Assembly (NCBI GenBank): GCA_029975165.1
Contig: JARKPR010000088.1
Span: 174,236-238,235 of the forward strand
Source: Selenomonadales bacterium
GTDB taxonomy: Bacteria > Bacillota > Negativicutes > Sporomusales > UBA7701
Length of the DNA stretch: 64,000 nucleotides
Reading direction: 5' to 3'
Shown: positions 49,187 through 58,318 of the stretch, in pieces
Layout of the letters: every line of letters begins with the position of its first letter
How positions within the stretch are numbered: position 1 is the first letter of the stretch
Notes under the pieces: model-generated
The model's input: only the letters and a program-made list of their open reading frames with translations
The model's database searches: none
What the model was told of the DNA's origin: nothing
Position numbers and translations under genes: made by a program

Positions 49187-50157
49187 ACAAGCGGCTTGTC
49201 ATCGTCGGCGCCGTCATTCTCCTCGCCCTCACCGCCATCGCCGTCTACAAGCTTTACATCGCCCGCGAGGACGGCATCACCGCCACCGGCACCATCGAGG
49301 TGACCCGGGCCGACGTCATGCCCAAGGTCAACGGCTACCTCGGCGAGCTCAAGATCCAGCCGGGCGACGCCGTCAAGGCCGGCCAGGTAGTGGCCCGCAT
49401 CTCCCGCCCCGACCTCGAGGCCCAGCTGCTGCGCGACGAAGCCGCTCTCGTCAAGGCCAAGGTCCAGCTCGCCGACCTCGAAAAAGGCGCCCGCAGCCAA
49501 GAGGTGCAGGCCGCCTACGCCAGCCTCGCCTCGGCCCAGTCCGTGTACGCCAAAGCCAAGACCGACCTCGAACGCTACACGGCCCTCTATCGCGACGGCG
49601 CCATCGCCGCCCAGCAGCTCGACGCCGCCCAGTCGGGTTACGACGTCGCCGCCGGCTCGCTGGCCGCCGCCCAAGCCCAGCTCAGTCTCGTCCAGGAAGG
49701 CAACCGCCCCGACACCATCGAGGCCCAGCGCCTCGAGGTCAAGCGTTCCCAGGCCATCGTCGACGCCAGCCGCGCCCTGCTGGCCGACACCGCCGTCACT
49801 GTCCCCATCGACGGCGTCGTGCTGACGAAGAACTTCGAGAACGGCGAATACATCAACCCCGGCTCGGCCCTGGCCACCGTCGGCGACATGAACGACTGCT
49901 GGGTGAAGGTGTACGTCTCCTCCGCCCAGCTCGGCCTCATCAAGGTCGGCCAGAGCGCGGACGTCAAGGTCGACTCCTTCCCCGGCCGCGTCTTTGCCGG
50001 CACCATCAAGGAAATCAGCCAGAACGCCGAATTCACCCCCCGCCAGAGCATCACCCAGCGCGAGCGCTCCAACCTTGTCTTCTACGTCAAAGTCCGGGTC
50101 GACAATGCCGACGGCGTCCTCAAGCCCGGCATGCCGGCGGATGTGGTCATAAAATGA
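49183..50157 (+). CDS. HlyD/YbhG-type membrane-fusion protein
   Basis: Periplasmic adaptor of an efflux system, 324 residues. One N-terminal membrane helix (about 5-22), a biotinyl-lipoyl half motif (VMPKVNGYLGELKIQPGDAVKAGQVVARI), a long coiled coil (about 75-185), and the returning lipoyl and beta-barrel parts (TVPIDGVVLTKNFENGEYINPGSALATVGD). It overlaps both neighbours by 4 bases. It would connect the inner-membrane ABC part to an outer-membrane channel, fitting a diderm host. Confidence 0.92.
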   Translation: MNKRLVIVGAVILLALTAIAVYKLYIAREDGITATGTIEVTRADVMPKVNGYLGELKIQPGDAVKAGQVVARISRPDLEAQLLRDEAALVKAKVQLADLEKGARSQEVQAAYASLASAQSVYAKAKTDLERYTALYRDGAIAAQQLDAAQSGYDVAAGSLAAAQAQLSLVQEGNRPDTIEAQRLEVKRSQAIVDASRALLADTAVTVPIDGVVLTKNFENGEYINPGSALATVGDMNDCWVKVYVSSAQLGLIKVGQSADVKVDSFPGRVFAGTIKEISQNAEFTPRQSITQRERSNLVFYVKVRVDNADGVLKPGMPADVVIK

Positions 50158-51053
50158 TCGCCCTCGAAAATATCGTCAAAAAGTACGGGCCCACCGTCGC
50201 GGTCGACGGCGTGTCGCTGACGGTGGCGCAAGGGGAGATATTCGGCCTCGTCGGCCCGGATGGCGCCGGCAAAACATCGATCATCCGCATACTCACCGGC
50301 ATCCTCGCCCCCACCGCCGGCCGGCTGTCCGTCCTGGGCGCGGCCAACCCGGAAGACGTAAAAGACCGGCTCGGCTATGTGCCGCAAAAATTCAGCCTCT
50401 ACGGCGACCTCACCGTCATGGAGAACATCCGCGTCCTCGGCGCCCTCTACGGCCAGGGCGCGGCCGAAATCGAGCAGCGGGCCGCCGCCATCCTCGCCTT
50501 CACCAACCTTCTGCCCTTCAAGGACCGCCTGGCCGACAACCTTTCCGGCGGCATGAAGCAGAAGCTGGCTTTAGCCGCCGGCCTCATGCACCGGCCGCAG
50601 CTCTTTTTCCTCGACGAGCCCACCACCGGCGTCGACCCCGTCTCGCGCCGCGAGTTCTGGCAGATGCTCTACCGCCTCAACAAAGAGGGCACCACCGTCT
50701 TCGTCTCTACCCCCTATATGGACGAGGCCGAGCTCTGCACCCGCGTCGCCTTCATGCACAACGGCCGCATCGTCGCCTGCGACTCGCCCCAGGGCCTGCG
50801 GCGCGCCTACCCCCACAAGGTGCTGGAGCTCGCCACCGCCGAGAAAAGCATCAAAAACCTGCTGGCCGGCTGCCGGCTGCTCGACATCAACCCTTTCGGC
50901 GACAAATACCACCTCGTGGCCGACGACGCCGCGGCCGCCACGGCCGAGGTCGGCGCCGCCCTGGCCGCCGTCGGCGTCCCCGTTGCCTCGCTGGCGGAGG
51001 TCCCTCCCACCCTCGAGGACGTCTTTGTCGCCCTGGCAAGCGAGGTGGCCTGA
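50154..51053 (+). CDS. ABC-2 exporter ATP-binding protein (first)
   Basis: ATPase subunit of 299 residues. Walker A is GPDGAGKT (residues about 36-43), with Asp where Asn is usual; then YVPQKFSLYGDLTV, the signature NLSGGMKQKLALAAGL, and Walker B LFFLDEPTTGVDP. It corresponds to the N-terminal half of Escherichia coli YbhF, here split into two genes. The next ATPase gene starts one base after its stop. Confidence 0.92.
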   Translation: MIALENIVKKYGPTVAVDGVSLTVAQGEIFGLVGPDGAGKTSIIRILTGILAPTAGRLSVLGAANPEDVKDRLGYVPQKFSLYGDLTVMENIRVLGALYGQGAAEIEQRAAAILAFTNLLPFKDRLADNLSGGMKQKLALAAGLMHRPQLFFLDEPTTGVDPVSRREFWQMLYRLNKEGTTVFVSTPYMDEAELCTRVAFMHNGRIVACDSPQGLRRAYPHKVLELATAEKSIKNLLAGCRLLDINPFGDKYHLVADDAAAATAEVGAALAAVGVPVASLAEVPPTLEDVFVALASEVA

Positions 51054-51054
51054 C

Positions 51055-51960
51055 ATGTATGCCGTCGAAACCACCGGCCTCACTCGCAAATTCGGCGACT
51101 TCACCGCCGTCGACAACGTCTCCCTGCACATCCGCCAGGGCAGTATCTACGGCTTCCTCGGCCCCAACGGCTCGGGCAAGACGACCGTCATCCGCATGCT
51201 CTGCGGCCTCCTCGCCCCCACCGCCGGCGGCGGCCGCGTCCTCGGCCTCGACATCGCCGCCGACAGCGAGGCCATCAAGCACCAGATCGGCTACATGTCG
51301 CAGAAATTCAGCCTCTACGACGACCTGACCGTCGACGAGAACCTCGCCTTTTACGCCGGCATGTACAGCCTGCCGCGGGAGCGGGAGCAGGAGCGCATCG
51401 CCGCCATGCTGGCCCTCGCCGGCCTGGAGAAGCGCCGCCGCGAGCTGGTCGCCGGCCTCTCCGGCGGCTGGAAGCAGCGCCTGGCCCTTGGCTGCTCCAT
51501 CCTCCACAATCCGCCCATCCTCTTCCTCGACGAGCCCACCGGCGGCGTCGACCCCAAATCCCGCCGCCTCTTCTGGGACATCATCTACGACCTCTCCCGC
51601 CAGGGCACCACCGTCATGGTCACCACCCACTTCATGGACGAAGCCGAGCACTGCGACGAAATCGGCTTCATCTTCGAAGGCACCCTCCTCACCAGCGACT
51701 CGCCCACCAACCTCAAAAAGAGCCTTCCCGGCTCGCTGCTAGCCATTCCCACCCCCGAGCCGATGGCGCTGCTGGCCGAGCTCGAGGCCGGCGGGCGGCC
51801 TTACCTCGACGTCTACCCCTTCGGCGCCAGCCTCCACGTCCTGGCCGCGCCCGACAAGGTCGACGCGTTCGCCGCCTACCGGCCGGCCGTCATCCCCCCC
51901 TCGCTGGAAGATATCTTCGTCTACCTCGTCAAATCCCACCGCAAGGAGGCGGTAGCATGA
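51055..51960 (+). CDS. ABC-2 exporter ATP-binding protein (second)
   Basis: ATPase subunit of 301 residues starting at the ATG at 51055 (GAGGTGG upstream). Walker A GPNGSGKTT, Q-loop YMSQKFSLYDDLTV, signature LSGGWKQRLALG, Walker B LFLDEPTGGVDP, then THFMDEAEHCD. It is similar along its length to the preceding ATPase and corresponds to the C-terminal half of YbhF. The two most likely form a heterodimer. Its stop overlaps the permease start by 4 bases. Confidence 0.92.
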   Translation: MYAVETTGLTRKFGDFTAVDNVSLHIRQGSIYGFLGPNGSGKTTVIRMLCGLLAPTAGGGRVLGLDIAADSEAIKHQIGYMSQKFSLYDDLTVDENLAFYAGMYSLPREREQERIAAMLALAGLEKRRRELVAGLSGGWKQRLALGCSILHNPPILFLDEPTGGVDPKSRRLFWDIIYDLSRQGTTVMVTTHFMDEAEHCDEIGFIFEGTLLTSDSPTNLKKSLPGSLLAIPTPEPMALLAELEAGGRPYLDVYPFGASLHVLAAPDKVDAFAAYRPAVIPPSLEDIFVYLVKSHRKEAVA

Positions 51961-53081
51961 GACGCCTCAGGGCCCTCCTCATAAAGGAATTCATCCAGAT
52001 GCGCCGCGACCGGCTGACCTTCGCGATGATGATCGGCCTGCCCATCGTCCAGCTCCTGGTCTTCGGCTTCGCCATCAACACCGACGTCAAGCACCTGCCC
52101 ACCGCCGTCTACGACCAGTCCATGCAGCAGGACAGCCGCGACTTCCTCGCCGCCCTCACCGCCAGCGAATACTTCGACATCACCGAGGTCGCCAAAAGCC
52201 ACGAGGAAATAAATGCCGCCGTCGAATCCGGCCGCACCAAGGTCGGCGTGGTCATCCCCCCCGATTTCGCCGAAAACCTCAAGCACGGCCGCAGCGCCAC
52301 CGTCCAGGTCATCGTCGACGCCTCCGACTCCATGGCCGCCTCCTCGGCCATCAGCGCCGCCCAGCTTGTCGGCCAGATGAAATCCCAGGAAATCATGCTC
52401 AAAAAGCTGCAGGGCGTATCGGGCAAAAAGATCGAGACGCCACTGGACGTGCGCATCCGCCCCTGGTACAACCCCGACTTCGTCACCGCCTTCTACATGG
52501 TGCCGGGCATCCTCGGCATCGTCCTCACCATGACCATGGTCATGATAACCTCCATGGCCATCGTCCGCGAGCGCGAACGCGGCACCCTCGAGCAGCTCAT
52601 CGTCACGCCGCTGAAAACCTGGGAACTCATGCTCGGCAAAATCATCCCCTACATCGTCGTCGGCTACGTCCAGGCCACCGTCGCCCTCCTTGTCGGCATC
52701 GTCGTCTTCGACCTGCCGGTGCGCGGCAGCCTCGGCCTCCTCTACCTGCTGACCTCGTGGTTCATTATCGCCTCCCTTGCCCTCGGCGTCCTCATCTCCA
52801 CCCTCGCCAAGACCCAGATGCAGGCCATGCAGATGTCCTTCTTCATCTTCCTCCCCAGCGTCCTGCTGTCCGGCTTCATGTTCCCCCGCGAATCCATGCC
52901 CCTGTTCTTCAACTGGCTGGGCAACCTGCTGCCGCTCACCTTCTACCTCCAAATCCTGCGCGGCATCATCCTCAAGGGCGTCGGCATGAGCGTCCTGTGG
53001 ACCCAGATCCTCGCCCTGACCGTGTTCATCGCCGTGACGCTGGCCATCGCGATCAAGAAATTCCAGAAAAAGATCGCCTAA
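51957..53081 (+). CDS. ABC-2 type permease (YbhS/YbhR-like)
   Basis: Membrane subunit of 374 residues: one helix near the N-terminus (25-45), a large extracytoplasmic domain (45-175), then five helices (about 180-370). LIVTPLKTWELMLGKIIPYIVVGY is the conserved ABC2_membrane_3 cytoplasmic loop. The Escherichia coli system has two permeases (YbhS, YbhR); only one follows here before the terminator, so it would have to dimerise with itself or with a product encoded elsewhere. Substrate unknown; drugs or metals are typical for relatives. Confidence 0.9.
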   Translation: MRRLRALLIKEFIQMRRDRLTFAMMIGLPIVQLLVFGFAINTDVKHLPTAVYDQSMQQDSRDFLAALTASEYFDITEVAKSHEEINAAVESGRTKVGVVIPPDFAENLKHGRSATVQVIVDASDSMAASSAISAAQLVGQMKSQEIMLKKLQGVSGKKIETPLDVRIRPWYNPDFVTAFYMVPGILGIVLTMTMVMITSMAIVRERERGTLEQLIVTPLKTWELMLGKIIPYIVVGYVQATVALLVGIVVFDLPVRGSLGLLYLLTSWFIIASLALGVLISTLAKTQMQAMQMSFFIFLPSVLLSGFMFPRESMPLFFNWLGNLLPLTFYLQILRGIILKGVGMSVLWTQILALTVFIAVTLAIAIKKFQKKIA

Positions 53082-53108
53082 GTACGGCTGTTCTGTAACG
53101 GTCCGTAC

Positions 53109-53138
53109 AAAACCCCCGGCCGATTGGCCGGGGGTTTT
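53109..53138. terminator. Terminator after the exporter operon
   Basis: Perfect 13-base stem AAAACCCCCGGCC / GGCCGGGGGTTTT with GATT loop, between convergent genes; suitable for both strands. Confidence 0.9.
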
Positions 53139-53244
53139 GCCGTCAGCTCACCGACGAGAAATTGATGGTACTCTCACCGGCTAATATCCGCCTTGCCGGT
53201 CGCCCATATCACTGCCTGCGTTTCCATGCCGGGTACGCCTTTCC

Positions 53245-55221
53245 TCAGAATCGGAACCGCAACACCGCATTCTGCAGTTCCTCGGCCATTTTGGCCAGCG
53301 CCTGACTGGAAGCGGCGATCTCTTCCATCGTCGCCGATTGCTCCTCGGTGGCGGCCGACACCGTCTGGGCTTCGCCGGCCGTGGTCTTGCTGATGTCGTC
53401 GATCTCCCGCACCGCGTCCACGATCTGCTGGCTGCCGCTGGCCATCTCCTGGATTGCAGCCGAAATCTCCCGGACCTGATTGGTGACATCATTAAAGGAA
53501 ACGAAAATCTGCTCGAACGTCTTGCCGGCTTCGTTGACGACCTCCGTCCCCACCTGGACCTCCCTGGTGCCTTCGTCCATGGCGACGACCGCGTTGCCGG
53601 TGTCCTTCTGGATATCGCCGATCAGGTCGGCGATCTGCTTGGCCGCCTCCTGCGACTGTTCGGCCAGCTTGCGCACCTCTTCGGCGACGACGGCGAAACC
53701 GCGGCCCTGTTCGCCGGCGCGGGCGGCCTCGATGGCGGCGTTCAGCGCCAGCAAGTTGGTCTGGCCGGCGATGCCCGAAATAGTGTCCACGATTTGGCCG
53801 ATTTCCTTCGACCGCTCGCCCAGTTTGGCCACCATCCGGGAAGAACGGGAAACGGTATCTTGGATGTGCTCCATCTGGCTGATGGCCTTGTCTACCGCCC
53901 GGCTGCCCTTCTGGGCATCCTCGGCCGACCGGGCCGAAGTGCCGGCCACGGTGTTGGCGTTGGCCGCAATCTGCTGAATGCCGGCCGACATCTGGGTGAC
54001 GACCGACGCGGCCTCGCCCACCGCTTTCAGCTGTTTTTCGGCGCCCTTGGCCACATCGGTGATGACCTGGGCCACCTGGACGGCGGCCTTGGCCGTCTGC
54101 TCGGAGCTGGCGGTCAGTTCTTCGCTCGAAGCCGCCACCTGGTCGGTAGCCCCCCTGACCTGCTTGATGAGCGAGCGCAGATTGCCGCGCATCTTGGCGA
54201 CGGCCTCCGCCAGTTGGCCGACTTCGTCGCGGGAAGCGACCGTGTTCTGCCGTTCGGTAAGGTCGCCGGCGGCTACGTCGCCCACATATGCCACCATGGC
54301 GCGCAGCGGGCCGACGATCCGCCGCGTCATCAGCATCACCGCCAAGGCGGCGAAAACCAGGACGACCAGGATGGTGATGGCGGAAATTTTTGTCAGAACA
54401 GCGACAACCTCAGTCACCTCGTCGAACGGCGCCGTCACCGTCATACCCCATTTCGTGCCCGGTATCGGCGCATATGACATCAGTTTGTCAGTGCCCCGGA
54501 ATTCGTAGCGGGTAAACCCTCTTTCGCCTTTGAGCAGCTTTTCGGTTGCCGCCACCAACGCTGCCGAGCCGACATCGCTGGTCTTCAAGGCGCTGGCCTT
54601 CATCGCCATCTCCTTGCTGGGGTGGATAATGATCAACCCGTCGCCCCGGACCACATACCCGTAGCCTGTATTGCCGACCTTGGCCGCCAACACCTTCTTG
54701 GCAAGGCTGTCCATTTCGACCGTGCCGATCAACACCCCGATCACCCTGCCGTCCGCCTTTACCGGCACGGCAACGACCGTGATCAGATTGTCGCTCGCCT
54801 TGGAGATGACCGGGTCGGAAACGCTGCCTTCGCCTCTCATGCCCATCTGGAAATAATCCCTTTCGGCCAGACTGCCTGCGGCGCCGGAGGAACTCACAAA
54901 AAGGCCGTCGGGAGATATGAAACCGAACCCTTCGTAATCTTTGGTGGCCTTTCCCGCGTTGACAAGAAAGGGGCTTATCGCCGCCTTGTCGCCGCTCAGC
55001 ACTGCCGGCGCCGCCGCCATCAGCGTGAGCTCGCTCTTGCGGGCCACCAGCCAGTCGCCGATATCGCCTGCCGACCGATCCGCAACATCTGTCATTTCCT
55101 TGGTGATGCTGTCGCTGATAATTTGCCGCGCTTTCCAGTAATTAAGTCCGCCCAGGGCTCCGAGTGACACGATGAAGATTACGAGAATAGTTACCATGAG
55201 TTTTGTCTGCAAACTCTTCAC
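53245..55221 (-). CDS. Transmembrane methyl-accepting chemotaxis protein
   Basis: Chemoreceptor of 658 residues from a GTG start at 55221 preceded by AGGGAGG. Membrane helix 1 (about 9-30), an extracytoplasmic dCache-type sensor domain (35-275; [48 protein letters not shown]), helix 2 (about 280-302), a HAMP domain (303-355), and a long MCP coiled coil with tip [39 protein letters not shown] residues near 480-515. dCache domains usually bind amino acids or organic acids. No che genes are adjacent. Confidence 0.94.
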   Translation of the reverse strand: MKSLQTKLMVTILVIFIVSLGALGGLNYWKARQIISDSITKEMTDVADRSAGDIGDWLVARKSELTLMAAAPAVLSGDKAAISPFLVNAGKATKDYEGFGFISPDGLFVSSSGAAGSLAERDYFQMGMRGEGSVSDPVISKASDNLITVVAVPVKADGRVIGVLIGTVEMDSLAKKVLAAKVGNTGYGYVVRGDGLIIIHPSKEMAMKASALKTSDVGSAALVAATEKLLKGERGFTRYEFRGTDKLMSYAPIPGTKWGMTVTAPFDEVTEVVAVLTKISAITILVVLVFAALAVMLMTRRIVGPLRAMVAYVGDVAAGDLTERQNTVASRDEVGQLAEAVAKMRGNLRSLIKQVRGATDQVAASSEELTASSEQTAKAAVQVAQVITDVAKGAEKQLKAVGEAASVVTQMSAGIQQIAANANTVAGTSARSAEDAQKGSRAVDKAISQMEHIQDTVSRSSRMVAKLGERSKEIGQIVDTISGIAGQTNLLALNAAIEAARAGEQGRGFAVVAEEVRKLAEQSQEAAKQIADLIGDIQKDTGNAVVAMDEGTREVQVGTEVVNEAGKTFEQIFVSFNDVTNQVREISAAIQEMASGSQQIVDAVREIDDISKTTAGEAQTVSAATEEQSATMEEIAASSQALAKMAEELQNAVLRFRF

Positions 55222-55406
55222 GGATTGACCTCCCTACATCATTTTGCGCCCCTGGATTTCCATGGACACCGGCTAGTGCGACACCCATCTCCCTGTCTAC
55301 AATTTACTGCTTTATTTGATAAATTCTGACAAAATACTAAAATAATTATACAAACAGCCCATAGTAATTACTATTTGCTAATGTGGATAATTTTACTGTG
55401 AAAAGC

Positions 55407-55443
55407 CCGCTGCCGCTTATCCCCGAGGGATAAGCGGCAGCGG
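55407..55443 (-). terminator. Terminator after the PAS-PucR regulator gene
   Basis: Seventeen-base stem (55407-55423 and 55427-55443) with 3-base loop; minus-strand exit GGGCTTTTC. Confidence 0.85.
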
Positions 55444-55465
55444 ATTTGCCTGCCCACTATTCGCA

Positions 55466-57085
55466 TTACGGCTGCCGGCCGCAGCGCATCAGCCACAGCT
55501 TCAGCGCCAGCGCCACCGTCAGCTTCGTCTCGAAAGAATCCAGCGAGATCCCCAATATTTGTTCTATCCTCCGTTTACGAAAAAGCACTGTTTTGGGATG
55601 GAGGAACAGCTTCTTCGCCACGCAGCCCAAGCTGTTGCCCAGCATTATTTCCCCCAGCGTTTCCATCAGGTGTGTGCCATGCCGCGAATCATACTCCACC
55701 AACTTGCCGATGACCCTGGTCGCGAATTCGTCCGCCTCGGCCTCTACCGGCAGGTTGCCAAGCAGCTGGTAAATGCCTATATCCAGGAAGTGATGGACAT
55801 CTCCCTTGTCGAGGACATAAAACCCGGTATTGGCCGCCGTCAGGGCGCGACGGTAGCTGCTGCCCATATTGCCCACGGTGGTCGGGAGGCCGGCGATGCC
55901 GAGGCTTACGCGCAGTCCCGGCATACTGCTGCGCAGATCGTCCACAAGTTTTTGGGCGAAGGCTCTTTCCGCCGCTTTCAGCTCTTCTCCTTGGGCCAAG
56001 GCGGGACAGATGACGCCTACGCCATCCTCATTGCACCATACGACGGCGCTTTTCTCGTCCCGCAAAGCATCTTCAACGCCGTCCCGAAGGAGATCGATTC
56101 CGGCGATTCTGGCGAAGCAATCCCGGCCGCTTTCCGGAGCTATCAGCAGATACAGCGAAAAGGTCTGCTGCAGGTTGATACCCATTTCCTTGCCGAGATA
56201 TATGGCCTTATCGGCGGTTATCTTCTGACTGATGATCTCGTTGAAGAGGTGATTTCTTCGCTGCCGTTCGTACGCCAGGTGCATAATACGCTCTTGCCGC
56301 ACCCGTTCCGTGATGTCGGTGATATTGCCGGCCAGCACCCGCTTATCGGTGAAAAGCTGTCGCATCGGCGTCAGCCGTATCTGCATCCGCCGGTGGCCCA
56401 CCTTGTTGAAGCTCATCGCAAATTCGCTGTGCTGCATCTCTCCGCTGTCAAGGGCCAGCACCAGCGCGCCCCTGATTTTGGCGGCCACCTTTGCGGGCAG
56501 CGCCTCTTCCAGCAATCTGCCGACGATTTCGGCGTCGGTACGGGCGGCGGGGGCTTGGGGACCGCGGAATATCTCCACGAATCTGCCGTGCTCGTCAAGA
56601 ATACAGCTGATGTCGGTAACGGCTCCGGCGAAGTCCCTTATAAAGCCGATGGCTTCTTCGCGGGCCGCGGCAGCCTCTTTAAACGCGGTAATATCGCTGC
56701 TGCATACGATAAAGCCGGTGATTTTCCCCGCGGAATTGCGTTGCGGGCTGCAAAGGCCTTGATAGTACCGTTTCTCGCCGCTGGTCCGGTCCTGGCGCTC
56801 ATCCTCGAAGGGCACCGTTTCGCCCCGCAGGCACAGTCGCAGCCGGCGAACATGCCGGCGGTATTCATCCTGCGGCAACACCGCACTGGCCGGCGCTCCT
56901 TCGATGAGGCCGACCGGCAGGCCGAGGAAGCTGGCACAGGCTTTGTTGGCGGCGACAAAGCGGCCGCGCCTGTCGATATAACACATAATGAGCGGCGCGG
57001 CGTCGAGCATGGGGCGCAGTATTGCCGGGTCGGCGCACGCGGGTTCGCACCCGGCCGTAGGCAGGGGATATTTTTTTTCGGTCAT
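55466..57085 (-). CDS. PAS-PAS-PucR-type transcriptional regulator
   Basis: Regulator of 539 residues from the ATG at 57085. Two PAS domains (about 20-135 and 145-265) sense an unknown signal; the first has PLIMCYIDRRGRFVAANKACASFLG. A middle region (about 285-450) resembles the GGDEF-like domain of the CdaR/PucR family. The C-terminal HTH_30 domain has LGEIMLGNSLGCVAKKLFLHPKTVLFRKRRIEQILG-type residues at about 475-515. Relatives control purine or sugar-diacid use. It is monocistronic, and neither neighbour gives an obvious target. An earlier in-frame start at 57175 is less likely. Confidence 0.85.
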   Translation of the reverse strand: MTEKKYPLPTAGCEPACADPAILRPMLDAAPLIMCYIDRRGRFVAANKACASFLGLPVGLIEGAPASAVLPQDEYRRHVRRLRLCLRGETVPFEDERQDRTSGEKRYYQGLCSPQRNSAGKITGFIVCSSDITAFKEAAAAREEAIGFIRDFAGAVTDISCILDEHGRFVEIFRGPQAPAARTDAEIVGRLLEEALPAKVAAKIRGALVLALDSGEMQHSEFAMSFNKVGHRRMQIRLTPMRQLFTDKRVLAGNITDITERVRQERIMHLAYERQRRNHLFNEIISQKITADKAIYLGKEMGINLQQTFSLYLLIAPESGRDCFARIAGIDLLRDGVEDALRDEKSAVVWCNEDGVGVICPALAQGEELKAAERAFAQKLVDDLRSSMPGLRVSLGIAGLPTTVGNMGSSYRRALTAANTGFYVLDKGDVHHFLDIGIYQLLGNLPVEAEADEFATRVIGKLVEYDSRHGTHLMETLGEIMLGNSLGCVAKKLFLHPKTVLFRKRRIEQILGISLDSFETKLTVALALKLWLMRCGRQP

Positions 57086-57243
57086 TGTGGGCGGCGCCCT
57101 CCCACTGTGCAACATAATGCATAACTTTGCTATGGCGACAATCTTCGTGCCTTGTACGGATGTTTCCTGTCCCAAAAAGAATATCCGCGTAAACTATCGT
57201 TAAACAAATCTCGCCAGACGGACCGGGTGTCTTTAAAACACCA

Positions 57244-57298
57244 ATCCCCCAAAGCAGCTGGCGACGGCTCGTTCAACCGCCGCCCCGCTTTGGGGGAT
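57244..57298 (-). terminator. Terminator after isocitrate dehydrogenase
   Basis: Outer 12-base stem ATCCCCCAAAGC / GCTTTGGGGGAT (57244-57255 and 57287-57298) enclosing an inner GC-rich hairpin; followed on the minus strand by TGGTGTTTT. Confidence 0.7.
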
Positions 57299-57322
57299 CG
57301 TTTCAAAAACCAACCTTTTCTG

Positions 57323-58318
57323 CTATAGTTTCCCAATTATCGCCTGGGTCATCGCCGTCGTCGTCGCGCTCCCGCCCAGGTCGGGCGTCACTGCCCGGCC
57401 CTCGGCCAGCACCGCCTCCAGGGCGGCGCGGATGCGCTGCGCCGTCGCCGCCTCGCCGAGGTAGTCCAGCAGCATCGCCGCCGACAGCAGCAGCGCGGCC
57501 GGATTGGCGGCGTCTTGGCCGGCGATGTCCGGCGCCGTGCCGTGCACCGCCTCGAAAATCGCCCCGCCCTCGCCGATGTTGGCCGCCGGCACCAACCCCA
57601 GGCCGCCCACCAGGCCGGCGCCCAGGTCGGAGATTATATCCCCGTACAGGTTGGGGGCCAGCAGGACGTCGTACTGCTCGGGCCGCAGCACCAGCTGCAT
57701 GCACAGGTTATCGACGATGACCTCGTCGAAGCGGATCGCGGGATAAAGCGCGGCCACCTCGCGGGCGGCGGCCAGAAATAGCCCGTCGCTCAGCTTCATG
57801 ATGTTGGCCTTGTGGACGGCGGTCACCCGCTTGCGTCCGTGCTGCGCGGCGTAGGCGAACGCGGCCTGGGCGATGCGCGCCGACGCCTCCCTGGTGATGA
57901 TCTTGATCGCCTCGGCCGCATCGCGGCCCACGCGGTGCTCCACGCCAGCATACAGGTCCTCGGTGTTCTCCCGGAAGATCACCAGATCGATATTCCCGTA
58001 GCGGCTCCTCACCCCCGGCAACGACTTGACCGGCCGCAGGTTGCAGTACAGGTCGAAAGCCTGGCGCAGCGTCACGTTGATGCTGCGGTACCCTGCCCCC
58101 ACCTGGGTGGTCAGCGGTCCCTTGAGGGCGACCTTGTTGGCCCTGATGCTGTCCAGAGTCGCCGCCGGCAGCGGGTCGCCGCAGCGGTCGAGGCCGGCCT
58201 GGCCCGCATAGGCCACCTCCCACGCCACCGGGGCGGCGGCGGCGGCAAACACCGCGCGCACGGCGGCGCTTATTTCCGGCCCGATGCCGTCGCCGGGGAT
58301 GAGCGTCACCTTATGCAC
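57323..58318 (-). CDS. Isocitrate dehydrogenase, NAD-type (isopropylmalate dehydrogenase family)
   Basis: Oxidative decarboxylase of 331 residues that turns isocitrate into 2-oxoglutarate. The GTG at 58318 has AGGGAGG at proper spacing. VTLIPGDGIGPEI, LKGPLTTQVGAGYRSINVTLRQ with the substrate Ser, RENTEDLYAGVEH, VTAVHKANIMKLSDG with the catalytic Lys, and VHGTAPDIAGQDAANP are the family motifs. The short length and YRSINVTLR segment favour NAD-dependent isocitrate dehydrogenase over 3-isopropylmalate dehydrogenase, and aconitase directly upstream (8-base overlap) supports this. Confidence 0.9.
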   Translation of the reverse strand: MHKVTLIPGDGIGPEISAAVRAVFAAAAAPVAWEVAYAGQAGLDRCGDPLPAATLDSIRANKVALKGPLTTQVGAGYRSINVTLRQAFDLYCNLRPVKSLPGVRSRYGNIDLVIFRENTEDLYAGVEHRVGRDAAEAIKIITREASARIAQAAFAYAAQHGRKRVTAVHKANIMKLSDGLFLAAAREVAALYPAIRFDEVIVDNLCMQLVLRPEQYDVLLAPNLYGDIISDLGAGLVGGLGLVPAANIGEGGAIFEAVHGTAPDIAGQDAANPAALLLSAAMLLDYLGEAATAQRIRAALEAVLAEGRAVTPDLGGSATTTAMTQAIIGKL

